Origin: Penicillium oxalicum | Lineage: Eukaryota; Ascomycota; Eurotiomycetes; Eurotiales; Aspergillaceae | Reading direction: 5' to 3' | Assembly (NCBI RefSeq): GCF_001723175.1 | Contig: NC_064650.1 | Coordinates: 5,580,001 to 5,644,000, forward strand | Length of the DNA: 64,000 bases | Part shown: positions 23,090 through 35,604 of the stretch, in pieces | Layout of the letters: each line of letters opens with the position of its first letter | Numbering within the stretch: the stretch's first letter is position 1 | Notes under the pieces: generated by a model | The model's database searches: none | What the model was told of the DNA's origin: nothing | What the model saw: the letters and a program-made list of their open reading frames with translations, nothing else | Program-made: the position numbers and the translations under genes

Positions 23090-24574
23090 ATGGCGGACGA
23101 CGCTGCAACCACGGAGGAGGCCCCTATCACTTTCACCATCAAATCTTCAACTGATGCCAAATTCACGCTGTCTCTCCCTGCATCCACACCTGTCTCGGAG
23201 CTCAAGGAGAAGCTCTCAGGTCCCGAATATGCCGACACCCCCGCTGATCGCCAGCGTCTAATTTACTCTGGCCGGGTACTGAAAGATAGTGATACGTTGG
23301 GCACATACAAGATCAAGGATGGTCATACTATTCACCTGGTGAAAAGTGCCGCGAGCAATCAGCAACGCTCCACCGCTGCCGCCTCGCCTAGCCCCGCCTC
23401 GTCTGGGGCAGGCGCCACGACCACAACCCAGCCTACAGCTACCGGTGTTCCAACTAACCTCGCTGCTGGAACCGGCAACAACCCTCTCGCTGGCCTCACG
23501 GGAGCACGTTATGCAGGCTTTGCACAGCTTCCAGGAGCTGGTCTGTTTGGACCAGATGGCGGTGTAAGTTCATGAATCAATCGCCGCAGATTGTCTTTGC
23601 GCTTGTTTCCTACGTCGATTTTCCAATGTACAGAAGGCTCACAAAATCCGGCCTCTACACAGATGGGTCCTCCCCCCGATTCCGAAGCCATGTTGAATAT
23701 GCTCGAAAACCCTCAGATCCAGTCCCAAATCAACGAGGCGCTGCAAAACCCCGCGATGATTGACATGATGATTCAGCAAAACCCAATGCTTCGTGACATG
23801 GGTCCTATGGCACGCGAGCTGATGCAGCGGCCAGCATTCCGTCGCATGCTGACTGATCCCGCGGCTCTGCGACAAGTGATGCAAATGCAACGGTCAATGG
23901 GACTGGGCGGTAGCGGAATGGGTGGCGGCAGCAGTGCTTTCCCAGCGCCGGGCGTCACCAATACAACTGAAGGCACCCAGACCAATCAGCAACAGAACAC
24001 TCCGCCAAATCCCTTTGGTCAGATGCCGAACCCGATGATGGGCGGTAACCCGTTCGCTGCCCTCTTTGGTGGGCAAGGTTTCGGTCAACCTTCCACTGCT
24101 GCAAACAGTTCCTCGGAGGGCGCCACCGGGAACCGAGGCGATTCGGCTCAGCCAACGACTGGCGGGGGCTCAAGCTCAGCGCCAGAGGCAGCTCAAAATC
24201 CATTTGCTTCGCTACTGAATCCAGCCTTGTTTGGCAACGCTGGTCAAGGTGGCATTAACCCATTTGACCCGCAACAAAATCCATTCTTGCGCGATCCCGC
24301 GCTCATGGGTCAGATGATGCAGGGAATGGGAGGTCAGGGTGCTGAGGGTGGTGGTGCAGGAGCAAACCCGCTCGCAGCACTTTTCGGGGGAGCTGGAGGC
24401 TTTGGTACTTCACAGCCGCCGGATAACAGACCTCCAGAGGAGAGGTATGCCGATCAGCTTCGTCAGCTTAACGATATGGGCTTCTTTGAATTCGAGCGAA
24501 ATATTGAGGCTCTTCGCCGATCTGGTGGTAGCGTTCAGGGTGCTGTCGAATATCTCCTCAGCAACAGCTCATGA
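23090..24574 (+). CDS. dsk2: Ubiquilin-family ubiquitin receptor Dsk2
   Basis: Two exons, 23090-23563 and 23663-24574, split by a 99-bp phase-0 intron (GTAAGT to ACACAG); 461 residues. Residues about 13-86 form a ubiquitin-like domain (ITFTIKSSTDAKF ... RLIYSGRVLKDSDTL ... DGHTIHLVK). After a Ser/Thr/Ala linker come STI1-type repeats (MLENPQIQSQINEALQNP, MLRDMGPMARELMQRP) and a Gly/Asn/Met-rich region with NPFAALFGG-type motifs. The C-terminus is a UBA domain (RQLNDMGFFEFERNIEAL..GAVEYLLS). Known role: shuttles ubiquitylated clients to the proteasome through UBL-proteasome and UBA-ubiquitin contacts, and acts in ER-associated degradation. An alternative AG at 23631-23632 is less likely because it breaks the expected GPDGG-MGPPPDSE join. 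Confidence 0.95.
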
Positions 24575-25772
24575 GTGCTACTTCGTTTTACCGGGTTATG
24601 CTCGTTTTATCGAATAAATAGTTTTCTGCGGCGATGCTACTTGCCGCCCACACCACGAATTCATGCTACGGCTATTTTACGGTTGTTCGATCCCAATCGG
24701 AATCATTTAGTTATTGTATTCTCAAGCCGAACAGAACGGGCTACAACTTTCAGCATGAAGTCGGTTGGCGGCAACTTCCAGACTTGCGTTTTTTTCACGG
24801 CACTCGATGATCTCACGTTTCTTGATAATGTTATTCTTCGCTCTGCAGTGTACAGCGCTTGCCTGTATTTTGTCTAGCTTTTCTCGTCCGCGTCTCAATG
24901 CAAGCGACAAAATCCCGCTGAAGAATAATATACCAAAGAATTGGCCACACTTCCAAATATAGCGCCTCAGGAGGGAGTGCGTATAGATTCGATGAAGATC
25001 GCTGGAAATAGTGCGCAGCACGTCTCACTAATTACGGGCTTTGTGGTACAATGGACAGTACGTCTGGTAGATGCACTCGGAGAGTCAAATACTCATAGAT
25101 ATCCGAGAGACAAATTAGGTAGATACATCGTTGCACAGAACATAGTACATACTTAGATACTCAATCTATTCTGAAAAGTATGCAAGTCATTCCAGTCCTT
25201 GAGGCGAGAGCTTCGCCGACTCAGCGGACGGCGCGCGGCGGCCACTTAAGATTAGGATTAGGTAATCTGGATTGCGGGCCATTGAGGGATCAGGTGGATG
25301 ACGCCCGTCGGGTCTGGCCGCTGGAGACTTGGACGACCACCAAGTGGACACGATCATCATCCCTTCAAGGAGCTTTCGGTACCGTCTTCGGAAACCTCAA
25401 CAACTGAGCCCTTTACCTCCCGGCATTTGGTGCCGATTACACTCGTTAGATCATTACTCTTGGCCCGCTGGAGCGTCACGTCCTTCATACGGGTCACCTC
25501 AGTCTGAGTTGACTTGCTTGATAAAAATCCCCCACGCTTAGCGTTACTGTGTACTTCTGCGCCACCTAGTCCGCAATCTGGCCAATTACACACGATTTCC
25601 CTTCAGACCCTTCTGGCTGATCGAGGCGCTCGTTGCTAGTGAATTGAGCTCCTTCTTGGCCGGTTAATCACGTCGATTGACACGCGCTCGCCGACGACGA
25701 ATACGCATGGGTGTCTAGTCGCAGCTTGGTCCTCCAAAGAGTCGAATCGGACAGGTGGAGATATTGTTCGCG
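24575..25772. other. Intergenic region, dsk2 3' side / TM9 gene promoter
   Basis: About 1.2 kb without a supported gene. It holds the dsk2 3' end and the promoter of the TM9 gene. No RNA gene, repeat or strong motif was seen. Confidence 0.5.
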
Positions 25773-28191
25773 ATGATTTCGATTGCTCCGAGGTCATTTC
25801 AGACTCATCACTGGGCTCTGCATTTGCTGCTCCTAGTGTCCAATGCTTGTGCCTTCTATATCCCTGGTGAGAGGATCTCTACAGAGTGCCGCTCATCGGC
25901 ATCGCTGTAAAATAGAGCATACTAACCTCGTCTCGCCTCTTAGGCTATTCAGTGACTCGATACAATGACAACCAGCCAGTTCCCCTCCTTGTCAATAAGA
26001 TCTTCTCCGATCACACTCAGCTCCAATACGCCTATTACGATCTCCCTTTCGTCTGTCCTCCAAGTGGCCGTAGCCATGGCGGTTCCCCATTCGGATCTGG
26101 CCAGAGTATCTCCCTTAACTTGGGTGAAGTGCTGCGCGGCGATCGCATCATGACATCGGACTTTGAGCTCACCATGGGAAAGGATGTGGAGTGTCAGTCT
26201 CTATGCACCGCCAAAGTCAGTCGATCAGACATTAAATGGGCTCGCCAGTTGATCAAAGAAAATTACGTGATTGAGTGGATCGTTGACAACCTCCCTGGGG
26301 CGACCAGCTTTGTGACTGTTGATCGCAGCCGTAGGTACTACGCATCTGGCTTCAAGTTGGGCTACCGTGACATTTCCCCCGCCACCGGTCAATCTCGTTA
26401 CTTCATCAACAACCATTTCACCATCGTCATTCGATGGCGAAGTGCACCGGAAGGTGGGAAAGTCATTGTCGGGTTTGAGGTTTACCCCAAGAGCATCACT
26501 GCCGACGGTCGCAAGGAAGACGGCTGTCCGAAAACTGTTCACAAAGACCAGGAAGGTCTTGGATTATATATCGCTCCCAACATGGCCCACTTGAAAGAGA
26601 AATACGGCGGGCTCTCCTATATCCCTGAAGACGATGAGGAGGATGACGGTACTACTTTGGATATTCCATACACCTATTCCGTCTATTTCCGTGAAGAGAA
26701 GAAAATCGAATGGGCCAATCGGTGGGATCTATATTTCACTAATCAGGAGGAAGGCTCCATGACTCATTGGTTGGCAATCTTCAACTCCCTGATCATCTCC
26801 ACGGTGTTGGGTGTCACCGTCTTCGTGATCTGGAGTCGAACCGTCCAAGGTGACATCAAAGGCCGCGGTGACGGAGCCATGGAGGAGCGGAAGATCAAGG
26901 GACAACCACGACGCAAGCGACCTCTTGAGTTGAAGAGCGAGGGCTTACTGGAGAGCGCCGATGTTGAGAACAATGCAGACATTTCGTCGGACGAGGAAAC
27001 CTTTGAGGATACCAGCGGGTGGAAACTGCTCCATGGGGATGTTTTCCGGGTTCCCGCCTACAGTGGCCTCTTGGCTCCGCTTGTCGGATCTGGTATGCAG
27101 CTTCTCTTCATGGCGACGGGGCTCCTGGTGCTATCCTGCTTGGGTATCTTAAATCCCAGCTTCCGCGGTGGATTTGTCAGTGTCGGCATGGGCCTTTTTG
27201 TATTCGCTGGTCTCTTCTCGGGTTACTTCTCGGGACGGTTGTATAAGACCTTTGGCGGCTCAGCGTGGCGCAAGAACACTTTGATCGTATGTTTGATGCA
27301 AACTGCTGCCCTCGGGATTGCGTGCTAATGAGGATTTTAGACGGCTTTCTTGTTCCCTGGTCTCACATTCTGCCTTGTCTTCATACTCAATCTATTCGTG
27401 TGGGCCCAAGCATCCAGCACGGCGATTCCTTTCAGCACGCTCGTCGCTTTGCTTGCTCTCTGGCTACTGATTCAAGTTCCTCTGGTCTATTTCGGAAGCT
27501 GGATTGGCTATGTGCGTGCAAAGCCTTGGGAACATCCTCTTAAGACCAACGCCATTCCACGTCAAATCCCACCGCAGCCTTGGTACCTGCGTAGCCCTGC
27601 GGGTCCGCTACTCGCTGGCTCCATCCCCTTCGCGGTGCTCTTTATTGAGTTGCTGTTTGTTTTCAAGAATCTATGGCAGGACAAGAGTGGCTACTACTAT
27701 GTGTTTGGATTCCTCAGTGTCGTTTGCGCCGTGCTCCTGGTAACAGTTATCGAGGTGACAGTCATTTCCACCTACAGTCAGCTCTGCTCAGAGGTACGTG
27801 TCGATGGTCTTTCCTTTTGCCTGAAGAAGACAAAACACAACAAAACAAACTCAAGGAAGCCCTTGCTGACAACCCTAGAATTATCACTGGTGGTGGCAAA
27901 GCTTCATTACGGGCGGAAGTAGCGCTTGTTGGATCTTTGCCTACTGCATCTGGTACTACATGTTCAAGCTACACATTACTGGCTTCGTCTCCACTTTGCT
28001 ATTTTTCAGCTACAGCTTCCTCGCTTGCACCGTATATGGTCTCTTGGTCGGTACCGTTGGTTTCCTTGCAGCGTATATGTTTGTGCGACGCGTCTACAGG
28101 TACGTTGTCACGCTTCAAGGGAATTCCAATGATTGTTGATCATACAATGCTGATTGTTTTCAAAAATCGCAGTTCCGTCAAGGTTGACTAG
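25773..28191 (+). CDS. EMP70: Transmembrane 9 superfamily (EMP70/nonaspanin) protein
   Basis: Five exons: 25773-25866, 25944-27286, 27341-27793, 27879-28099 and 28173-28191; introns 77, 54, 85 and 73 bp; 709 residues. The first exon encodes a signal peptide ending near SNACAFYIPG. The lumenal domain (to about residue 300) contains the family segments YAYYDLPFVCPP and GEVLRGDRI. Nine hydrophobic spans follow, starting at THWLAIFNSLIIS, with a long charged cytosolic loop (KGQPRRKRPLELKSE ... ISSDEETFEDTS) between spans 1 and 2. The tail ends SSVKVD, matching the KxD/E Golgi-retention signal of TM9 proteins. Known role: endosome/Golgi membrane proteins linked to metal homeostasis, adhesion and sorting of membrane proteins. 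The specific paralogue (Emp70/Tmn2/Tmn3) is my best judgement and not certain. The intron before the last exon leaves only six codons, including the sorting signal. Confidence 0.9.
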
Positions 28192-31100
28192 AGAGGCTAG
28201 CAGTCGTTCACTACGAGTCCTTCCGCCCGGGTTTCCTTGCAATGCCCGTTTCATTTTCGTCGACTTTTGTTCATCAAGCATTTGTTGTGCTGGTTTTTGC
28301 CACAACGGAGTCTCCATCGAATATCCCTCTCACATTCCATTTTCAGCGTGCTGGCTTGCCTCTCGTTTGTTTCCCTACTTTGTTTGCTCCATGTCTTCCA
28401 CCACAGTTTGTCTTTAGTTGATCTTCCAGTCGAATTCAATATCGCCTCCATCCTGGTATTCCTGGGTAGCGAGCCCCTCAGCCCCAATGATGAACCCTGT
28501 ACTGTCCCTCGAATCAGTCTCCAAGTTGCCACTCCGCTGATGAATTGACACATTCCCCTCACCGCTGGAAGGCGAGGCCTGTGTCCCGTTCCATCCCCGA
28601 AACTGCCGATCCATCACACTGTACCCAGTGGTTCTCAACTGGATATGTTGCATGAAATTGGAGATATGAGGTTCTCATCTTGCGCATTGGTCTTGCTTGG
28701 TCTTTCGACCTATCACTCAACCATGCAGAACCATCACTTCAGCAAGGATTTTCAGACGGAAGACAAATAATGCTTACAAGCGTGTGATAAGATGCTGTCT
28801 AGAAATGTCTCGAAACTCACGACGCAGTCTCACCGGGGCGAAACGGGATCCATGTAGCTCGTCCCGGTCACATGAATGCCCGATTTGTCGTTTATGGGTG
28901 TTGTCCGGTATGCGATCCCGCCCAGTTGCTGGCTCCGTAATTAGGGCTTCGTACTTCTTTTTATCGATTCCATAGGTCGTCTCATCAGTCTTGGAATCTC
29001 CATGAATGAGTGGATTAGATGTCACCGAACACAGTTTGTGTACAGACCGTGTGGGGTTCATAGGGAGACGAGCGCAGTGGAGAGGATACGCAAATAGACA
29101 CTTGGAGACAAGTTCTCCGCCAAATTTCGAATTGATCATATGACTGAGAAACTACCCACGGTCCATCGGCTCTAGGTGGAAGAGTATCAAGTGCCTCAAG
29201 TCGTAGACACCAGGAGCTGAGACTGGCAACTGGCGGTGACGCGAGCTCATGAGCTTGACCCATCGAACGACGGACCAGCAAGATTGACCTGGTGACAAGG
29301 GAGCGATAGATGACTCATGGTGCTGCACACCTACTCAGTTGTAGCGGTGGTACCGTATATGTACCCATGGATGTACCTATTCGAGATATTAATAATTACA
29401 TGGGTGGCAAAGATCTCCCACAGGGTGATCGTCCTGCCGGGGTATCGGGTTTCGGGAGTGGCAAGCCGGTCTGGGGGCGGGAGGCATGAAGATGGCCGGT
29501 TGGACTGCCACACTCATGGCGTGCTCACGCGAGGAGATTCGCTCATCGGTTTGTGAAACAAGAGCACCACGAGGAGAGTTTCCAGTCCCGAGATCAACTG
29601 TCTTTGGGCATGGACTTTTGGGGCCTTGGCCCAGACTTAAATTCCATGGCATTCATCGCTCAGTTTTTTTTTATTGCGAAACAAGAATTGATCGAATGGA
29701 ATCGAAAAACTGGAGGCTGTTATCTCGTTGTAGAAGGATAGTAGTAGTCAAAAGTAGGAGGATTTCACGCTTCCACAGGAATCAGTCCGGGTATCAAGTA
29801 ACGCCAAAAACCGAGTTCCTTTCTCGGATAGTCATCCACACCCATCCCTAACCTTTCGGCTATGATTGTTTCCACACGGCCACACATCCATATCCACATC
29901 CACATCCACATCCACACACCGCTCCTTCCACCACTTCCGCATCTGCGAGAGCGCAAATGATCGAGCTTGACGATGGCCCAGAACCTTACGGTCTTGTCTC
30001 GATAGGGTAGCAGGTCTACATTCACCCTTCTATTAACACACGAGTCTCTCACCATCGACCAGATCACCCCCATTCGGCCGGCTCGTCACTCGTTTGGCAT
30101 GACTTTCTTTCTGGATTGCACGCATTGCTCTCGTGCTTATCAAGCCCCAGAGCACCCTTCGTGTCCACGCGAACCTGTCGTAGTCTTGTCCGATTGGAAT
30201 ACCCCCGTGATTGGGGGGCTGAAGATAAGCAAGTGGAGTGGCCTGGTCTCTCGAGACCTGACTGGACCGCACTGGAGTGGCAAGTGGCTGCTGGTTGGAC
30301 CACTGGCCACGGTTTATACTTCTGAACCAGACTAAGGCGCGGCGCAAGCGTTGGGGACCCGGCACTAGTCCAGGCGACTAGTCCGGAAGACGACTGGTCA
30401 GGTCCCCCCGGACCCGTTTGGCTGGTCGCTGGTGCGCTGGTGATTGGCTGCATAGTGTGGGCACGATCTCTCGACTGAGTTCCGGAAGCACTCAGCAGGG
30501 GCTTGCGGTACGTTGCGGATAAGTATTTGGGTAATCGGGACGAGGATGGGTGTATTGCAAAAGTGTGTATGGCTGTATTGACCACCGTGATCAGGACGCC
30601 AATCACGTTGGCAAGCTATCCTTGTCACATGAGAGATCATCTTGCTCGCGCGCAGGCTCCTGGGGAATTTTGATTCTTGATTTTGACAGCAAGTGTGTTC
30701 TCGATGAGCTGTCGATCTGGTTACAAGCTTGGCATGGCCCATAGCGTGACGTTTGTTCCACCATAACTTACATGATGATCACTGTGGTTGTTCCAGCTCG
30801 GGATACATGCGTATACCGTCAGTTGGGAGACCGGACCTTGCCCACAACTACAGTATAAGGTGGGAACCTTGTTGCCATGCCTCATCGCCTCCAAATTTTG
30901 GAGTTGAAATAGAGAAGTACGACAGTAACATAAAGAGTGCAGGCTTAAATTTAGCGCTCAAGAGCCCATCACCTGATCGGCATGCAGCGCCATCTCAAAA
31001 TTGGTTCTTCATGAGTCCCGTGACTTTACTGGCCGCACCCTTGACTCGACTCCGTCCCCTTTCCATCACGACTGGACTGCGTCCCCCCCTTCCCTGTCTA

Positions 31101-32410
31101 CGTCTCCGAGTGCGGTACCAGCCAATAGCTCTGGGCAATGTCGACGGCAACGTAGGGTCGATGATCTTGTCTCCGATCCAACAACGCTGCCTCGTGCGAC
31201 TCTGTGAGATTGCGGCTTTTGACTGCCAAGCCCGCCCAGAAGTACAGTACTGCATGTATTGTAAAGGAGATACATGTTCTGTAATTTCATTCCCACACTG
31301 TAACATTTGAATGGTTCTTTGGTTCCGTTCCATCCTTTTTCCCTTATCACACCATCGCACGGGGGGATGAGCCCATCCGGTGGCCTGCGTGGATTCGATG
31401 CTCATCCTACGTCAGCCGCCCCTTGAGACCCCTGATCTTCCATGCAGGAGGCTAATCAGATCTGGTGTCGTCGTCATGCGTATTTGAAGGGCTCTATGGC
31501 GTGATTCACAGGATTGGCTATGGAATGTTTTGGGCTGGAAAACAACACACCCTGTCCAATTGCCTATGGGATCCGATGCGGGTAGCGTAGATCGGCTTAG
31601 ATGTGTGAGTCTGGTTGGAGAATATTCATGATTAGGCTGACGACTTTTCCAGATTTTTCTGGTTTCATACATGGTTGATGGTTTTACCCCGGTAATATAC
31701 GCTTACAAGTGTTATACAACTAGCTCCCACGGATGAATGATGACTAGTCTGGCACATACTAAGATAGCGCAGTTTGCGCGTGAGCGACTCGGTCGTGTGC
31801 ACTTTCATCAGAGAAGACTCTCTTTTGACTTCTACATTAGTTAGATCGAGCGTCCTTTGCATGTGAATTGTACAGTTTAATCCCACCATCGGGCAGTTCT
31901 TTGCTCCGTGATCTGTCTAATTTACAGACTGGTAGAAACTATTCCATCCACCTCAAGAACGACACCCACAACCATCGTTTTATTTTATTTCTAATGGGTG
32001 GCCCATTGGCAATTATTCCATCATCTTATCATCCTGGGCGGAAGTCCAGTCCCTTCTTAGGGTTACGCATTGTACTAGGCCGCGGGTCTTGGCGTCTTTG
32101 TAATTTTCTTTTCCAAATACACTTTTGTATTTTCTTTTAATACTCTTTTTCTTGATGATTTTCATTATTTTAGACCCCCCACAACCCCAGTGATTCAATC
32201 TTCATATAACTGACTGTTCCTCCCTCTTGTGACTTCTCTTCGATTCCTCCAACTCAAGTACATTTCCGTTTCTGTTCCTTTCGTCTTGGACATTCATTGT
32301 AGCATACTCAATTCTGGACCGGGTCAATCCTCTCCAACATACCTCTCTCTCCCTCATCTGGGTCGGTCATCTGTAATATACGGCACTTCAACAAGACCAC
32401 CTTCCACAAC
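28192..32410. other. Gene-poor region upstream of the sulfatase gene
   Basis: About 4.2 kb without a supported gene. The longest open frames (30753-31310 plus, 30064-30606 minus) have no recognisable domain or coding-like composition. A (CCACAT)n stretch lies at 29884-29918. The final 200 bp are C/T-rich, as expected for the leader of the sulfatase gene. Confidence 0.5.
29884..29918. repeat. Short hexanucleotide repeat (CCACAT)n
   Basis: Three to four near-perfect tandem copies of TCCACA/CCACAT with degenerate flanks. It lies in a gene-poor stretch. Confidence 0.8.
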
Positions 32411-34298
32411 ATGGCGAACAAAAAGCCCAACATCCTCTATATTATGGCGGACCAAATGGCCGCACCCTTACTGTCCCTCCATGACAAGAATTCTCCCATC
32501 AAGACTCCCAATCTGGACCGTCTTGCAAGCGAGGGTGTTGTGTTTGACTCGGCCTACTGCAACTCGCCTCTGTGTGCGCCATCGCGCTTCGTCATGGTGA
32601 GCGGGCAGCTCCCTTCCAAGATTGGCGCATATGACAACGCGGCGGATCTGCCCGCCGATACGCCCACTTATGCGCATTACTTGCGCCGCGAAGGGTATCA
32701 TACGGCGTTGGCGGGCAAGATGCACTTTTGTGGTCCGGATCAATTGCACGGTTATGAACAGCGTTTGACAAGTGACATCTATCCTGGTGACTATGGTTGG
32801 TCAGTCAACTGGGATGAGCCGGTGAGTCCTCGTCTCCTGGGGGTAGTCGTTGCCCTCGTTCAAAGAGGATCAAACTCTTGCCTTTTTCTTTTTTTTTTTT
32901 TGGGTGGCGGGGGCTGACCAGTTTCAACAGGAAATTCGTCTGGACTATTACCACAACATGTCGTCGGTGCTCGAGGCTGGGCCGGTCGTGCGCACAAACC
33001 AGCTCGACTTTGACGAGGAGGTGATTTACAGGTCCAAGCAGTATCTGTATGATCACGTCCGGCACCGGACAGATCAACCGTTTTGCTTGACGGTGTCCAT
33101 GACACACCCGCACGACCCGTACGCAATGACCAAGGAGTTCTGGGATCTCTATGAAGATGTGGAAATCCCATTGCCAAAGAATGGTGCGATCCCGCATGAT
33201 CAGCAAGATCCGCATTCCCAGCGTGTACTGAAATGCATCGATCTCTTCGGCAAGGAGATGCCCGACGAGCGGATTCGCGCAGCTCGTCGTGCTTACTACG
33301 CTGCCTGCACGTATGTCGATACGAACATTGGCAAGCTGCTCAAGGTGCTCCAAGAGACCGGTCTGGACGAGAACACAATCATTGTCTTCACGGGTGATCA
33401 TGGCGACATGCTCGGTGAGCGTGGATTGTGGTACAAGATGACCTGGTTTGAGAACTCGGCTCGCGTCCCCATGCTCTTCCACGCCCCCAAGAGATTCTCT
33501 CCCAAGCGCATCTCGGAGAACGTTTCCACGATGGATCTCTTACCCACCTTTGCGGGACTAGCGGGTGCGCCCCTCGTGCCTGGACTTCCGCTCGACGGAG
33601 TCTCCTTGGTGCCTTATCTGACCGGTGAGGATGGTCCTCGCACTGACACCGTCTTCGGCGAGTACATGGGCGAAGGCACTCAGGCCCCGTTGGTGATGAT
33701 TCGACAAGGACAGTGGAAATTCATCTACTCACCCATCGACCCGCCGATGCTCTTCGATCTGGCGAACGACCCGGAGGAGAAGATCAATCTCGCTGCCGGT
33801 CTGCCTATCCCTTCGATCATCAAGCCCACCACGGCCACCCGCAAACCCAGTAACCCGCTTGATGTGCCAGCCCATCTTCCCACCCCCGAAGAGACCCCTC
33901 GAGCCTCACCGATTCCACGGCGCGCCACCGATGCCCCGAGCCACTATCCTTTCCCTTCACCATCACCGCCTCGCACCCCGAGCCCCGCCAAATCTGCCTC
34001 TCTGCCAAACACGGCAAACCCCGCCAGTCTGCTCGCCTACTTCCTGCACGAGACACACAGCCGCTGGGACATGAATGCAATTCGAGAGGATGTCATTCGA
34101 TCCCAGCGCCGTCGTCGTCTGGTGTATTCTGCCCTGATTCAGGGTACTCCCACCTTCTGGGACTTTGAGCCCCGTGTGGATGCCAGCAAGCAATACGTAC
34201 GCAATCAAGGCAAGGGTGTGCTTGACGATGTCGAATTGATCTCACGGTGGCCTCGTGTATTGCAACAAGCCGCCACGGCCAAGGGGATTTCTGTCTGA
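32411..34298 (+). CDS. Choline sulfatase (type I sulfatase)
   Basis: Two exons, 32411-32821 and 32931-34298; 592 residues. The 109-bp intron carries a long T-tract; two AGs in phase are possible (after GACCAG or CAACAG), and CAACAG is chosen because it gives the join WDEP-EIRLDYYHNMSS expected of choline sulfatases. The enzyme hydrolyses choline-O-sulfate to choline and sulfate, releasing stored sulfur and choline in the cytosol. Evidence: N-terminal KPNILYIMADQ with metal ligand Asp14; the sulfatase signature CAPSR at 55-59, whose Cys is converted to formylglycine; SMTHPHDPY; FTGDHGDMLGERGLWYKM; and FENSARVP, characteristic of this subfamily. There is no signal peptide. Unusual: about 65 Pro/Ser/Thr-rich residues (from SIIKPTTATRKPSN to TPSPAKSASLP) are inserted before the conserved C-terminal part (HSRWDMNAIREDVIRSQ). 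Confidence 0.92.
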
Positions 34299-35604
34299 GC
34301 ATCATGATCGTCAATTGATGACTGACCTTCGAGGGGTGTGAAGCATGACTCGTTTTGCATATATCGGTTCAGCCTTCCAGGACGAGATTGTATAAAGATT
34401 TCACCGATGTGTGTCACAACAATAGCTTGGTTCTTTCACTTCTTTTATGTGTGTGCATACACTATGCAGCTTTGTCTCTCATCTCTTCGAGTCCCCTTCC
34501 CATGCTCCAGATGTTTTTTTTTCTGCTTATTAGATGTTGCAGATGAGCCATTGCATTGCTACAGCATTTTCTTTTCTTTCTTTTTGGATTTTTTTTTTCT
34601 CAATATCTCGCTTTATGATTCGTCATCTTTCTGGCAAAGCACGATACCCAGGCCTCTCTTTGTTTTGATTTCATTTTCTTTCGTTTATCCGTGAATCTTG
34701 AGAAACATGCCATTTCATTTGGAAAGCTGAACAGGCCCACTCCTCAAAAAGGAGAAGAAAAACAAAAACAAAAAGAAAACTTGATGTACAAATTTTCGAC
34801 GAACCCACGGACAACCCAACTCGTCTGTATATGGGACATTCTCTGAAAGTACGTCGTCCATCCCCTGTTTCACGGGTATCAAGTGCGCCTCCAATTCTTG
34901 GGATGATTTCCATGGTAGGTTTGCAGTCTAGGGGCGTTTTACGAGTTTCTTCCTTCTCTCTTTTTTCATCTTTTTTTTCCTTTTCAAATTTTTGGAATCA
35001 CATGCAAGTAGCTGCAGAGCAAGTATATTTCGGTGCACCTGATCCAGTTATTGTTTTTTTGTGTTCTTTCACTCGACACCAAGGTAGTTCCAAATTGATA
35101 TATCACCTTTTTTTTGTATGTGACTGCTGATTTGTAATTCCACGCTGTTCCACCACAGCAAAACGATTCCACCTTTTTTGATCCGGCACACAGATCTAAC
35201 GTAGGACGCTTCTATGTAGGTGAAAGAAAAAGTATGCCATGCTAGAATGCAAATCTTCCAATATTCTATTCCATATCATTTCATACCTATGACATAGATG
35301 CAAGACCTTCATACGACAGTTGTATATGTATATATACATTGTCCAACCAAAACAATATCAAACTCCAGCCTGCAAGTAAAGAAGACATTCTAATTTCAGA
35401 GTCAGGCACATCTTTGTTTCCAAAAAAAAGAAAATGAAAAAGAAAAAGAAAAAGTCCAAAAAAAAAACAAGTTTCTGCGGTTCTCCCCAAGCTAGACTCA
35501 ACAGTCTATTTGACACTCCTTATTGGGGTTTTCAAATCTTGCTTGAATTCCATGAAAATTCCTTCTGAAGAATTTCTTTCTTTTCTTTCTTCCTGCCTTC
35601 CTCC
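34299..35604. other. Convergent intergenic spacer with poly-T/poly-A tracts
   Basis: About 1.3 kb between the 3' end of the sulfatase gene and the 3' end of the small membrane-protein gene. It is rich in T-runs and A-runs (for example 34592-34600, 34968-34980, 35425-35467). No gene is supported. Confidence 0.5.

Noticed and set aside
23564..23632. Shorter dsk2 intron ending at the AG at 23631-23632
   Set aside because: It would not preserve the reading frame into the MGPPPDSEAML segment.
30064..31310. Open frames of about 180 codons on both strands
   Set aside because: No domain, no splice context, no conserved-looking motif; expected by chance in 4 kb of spacer.
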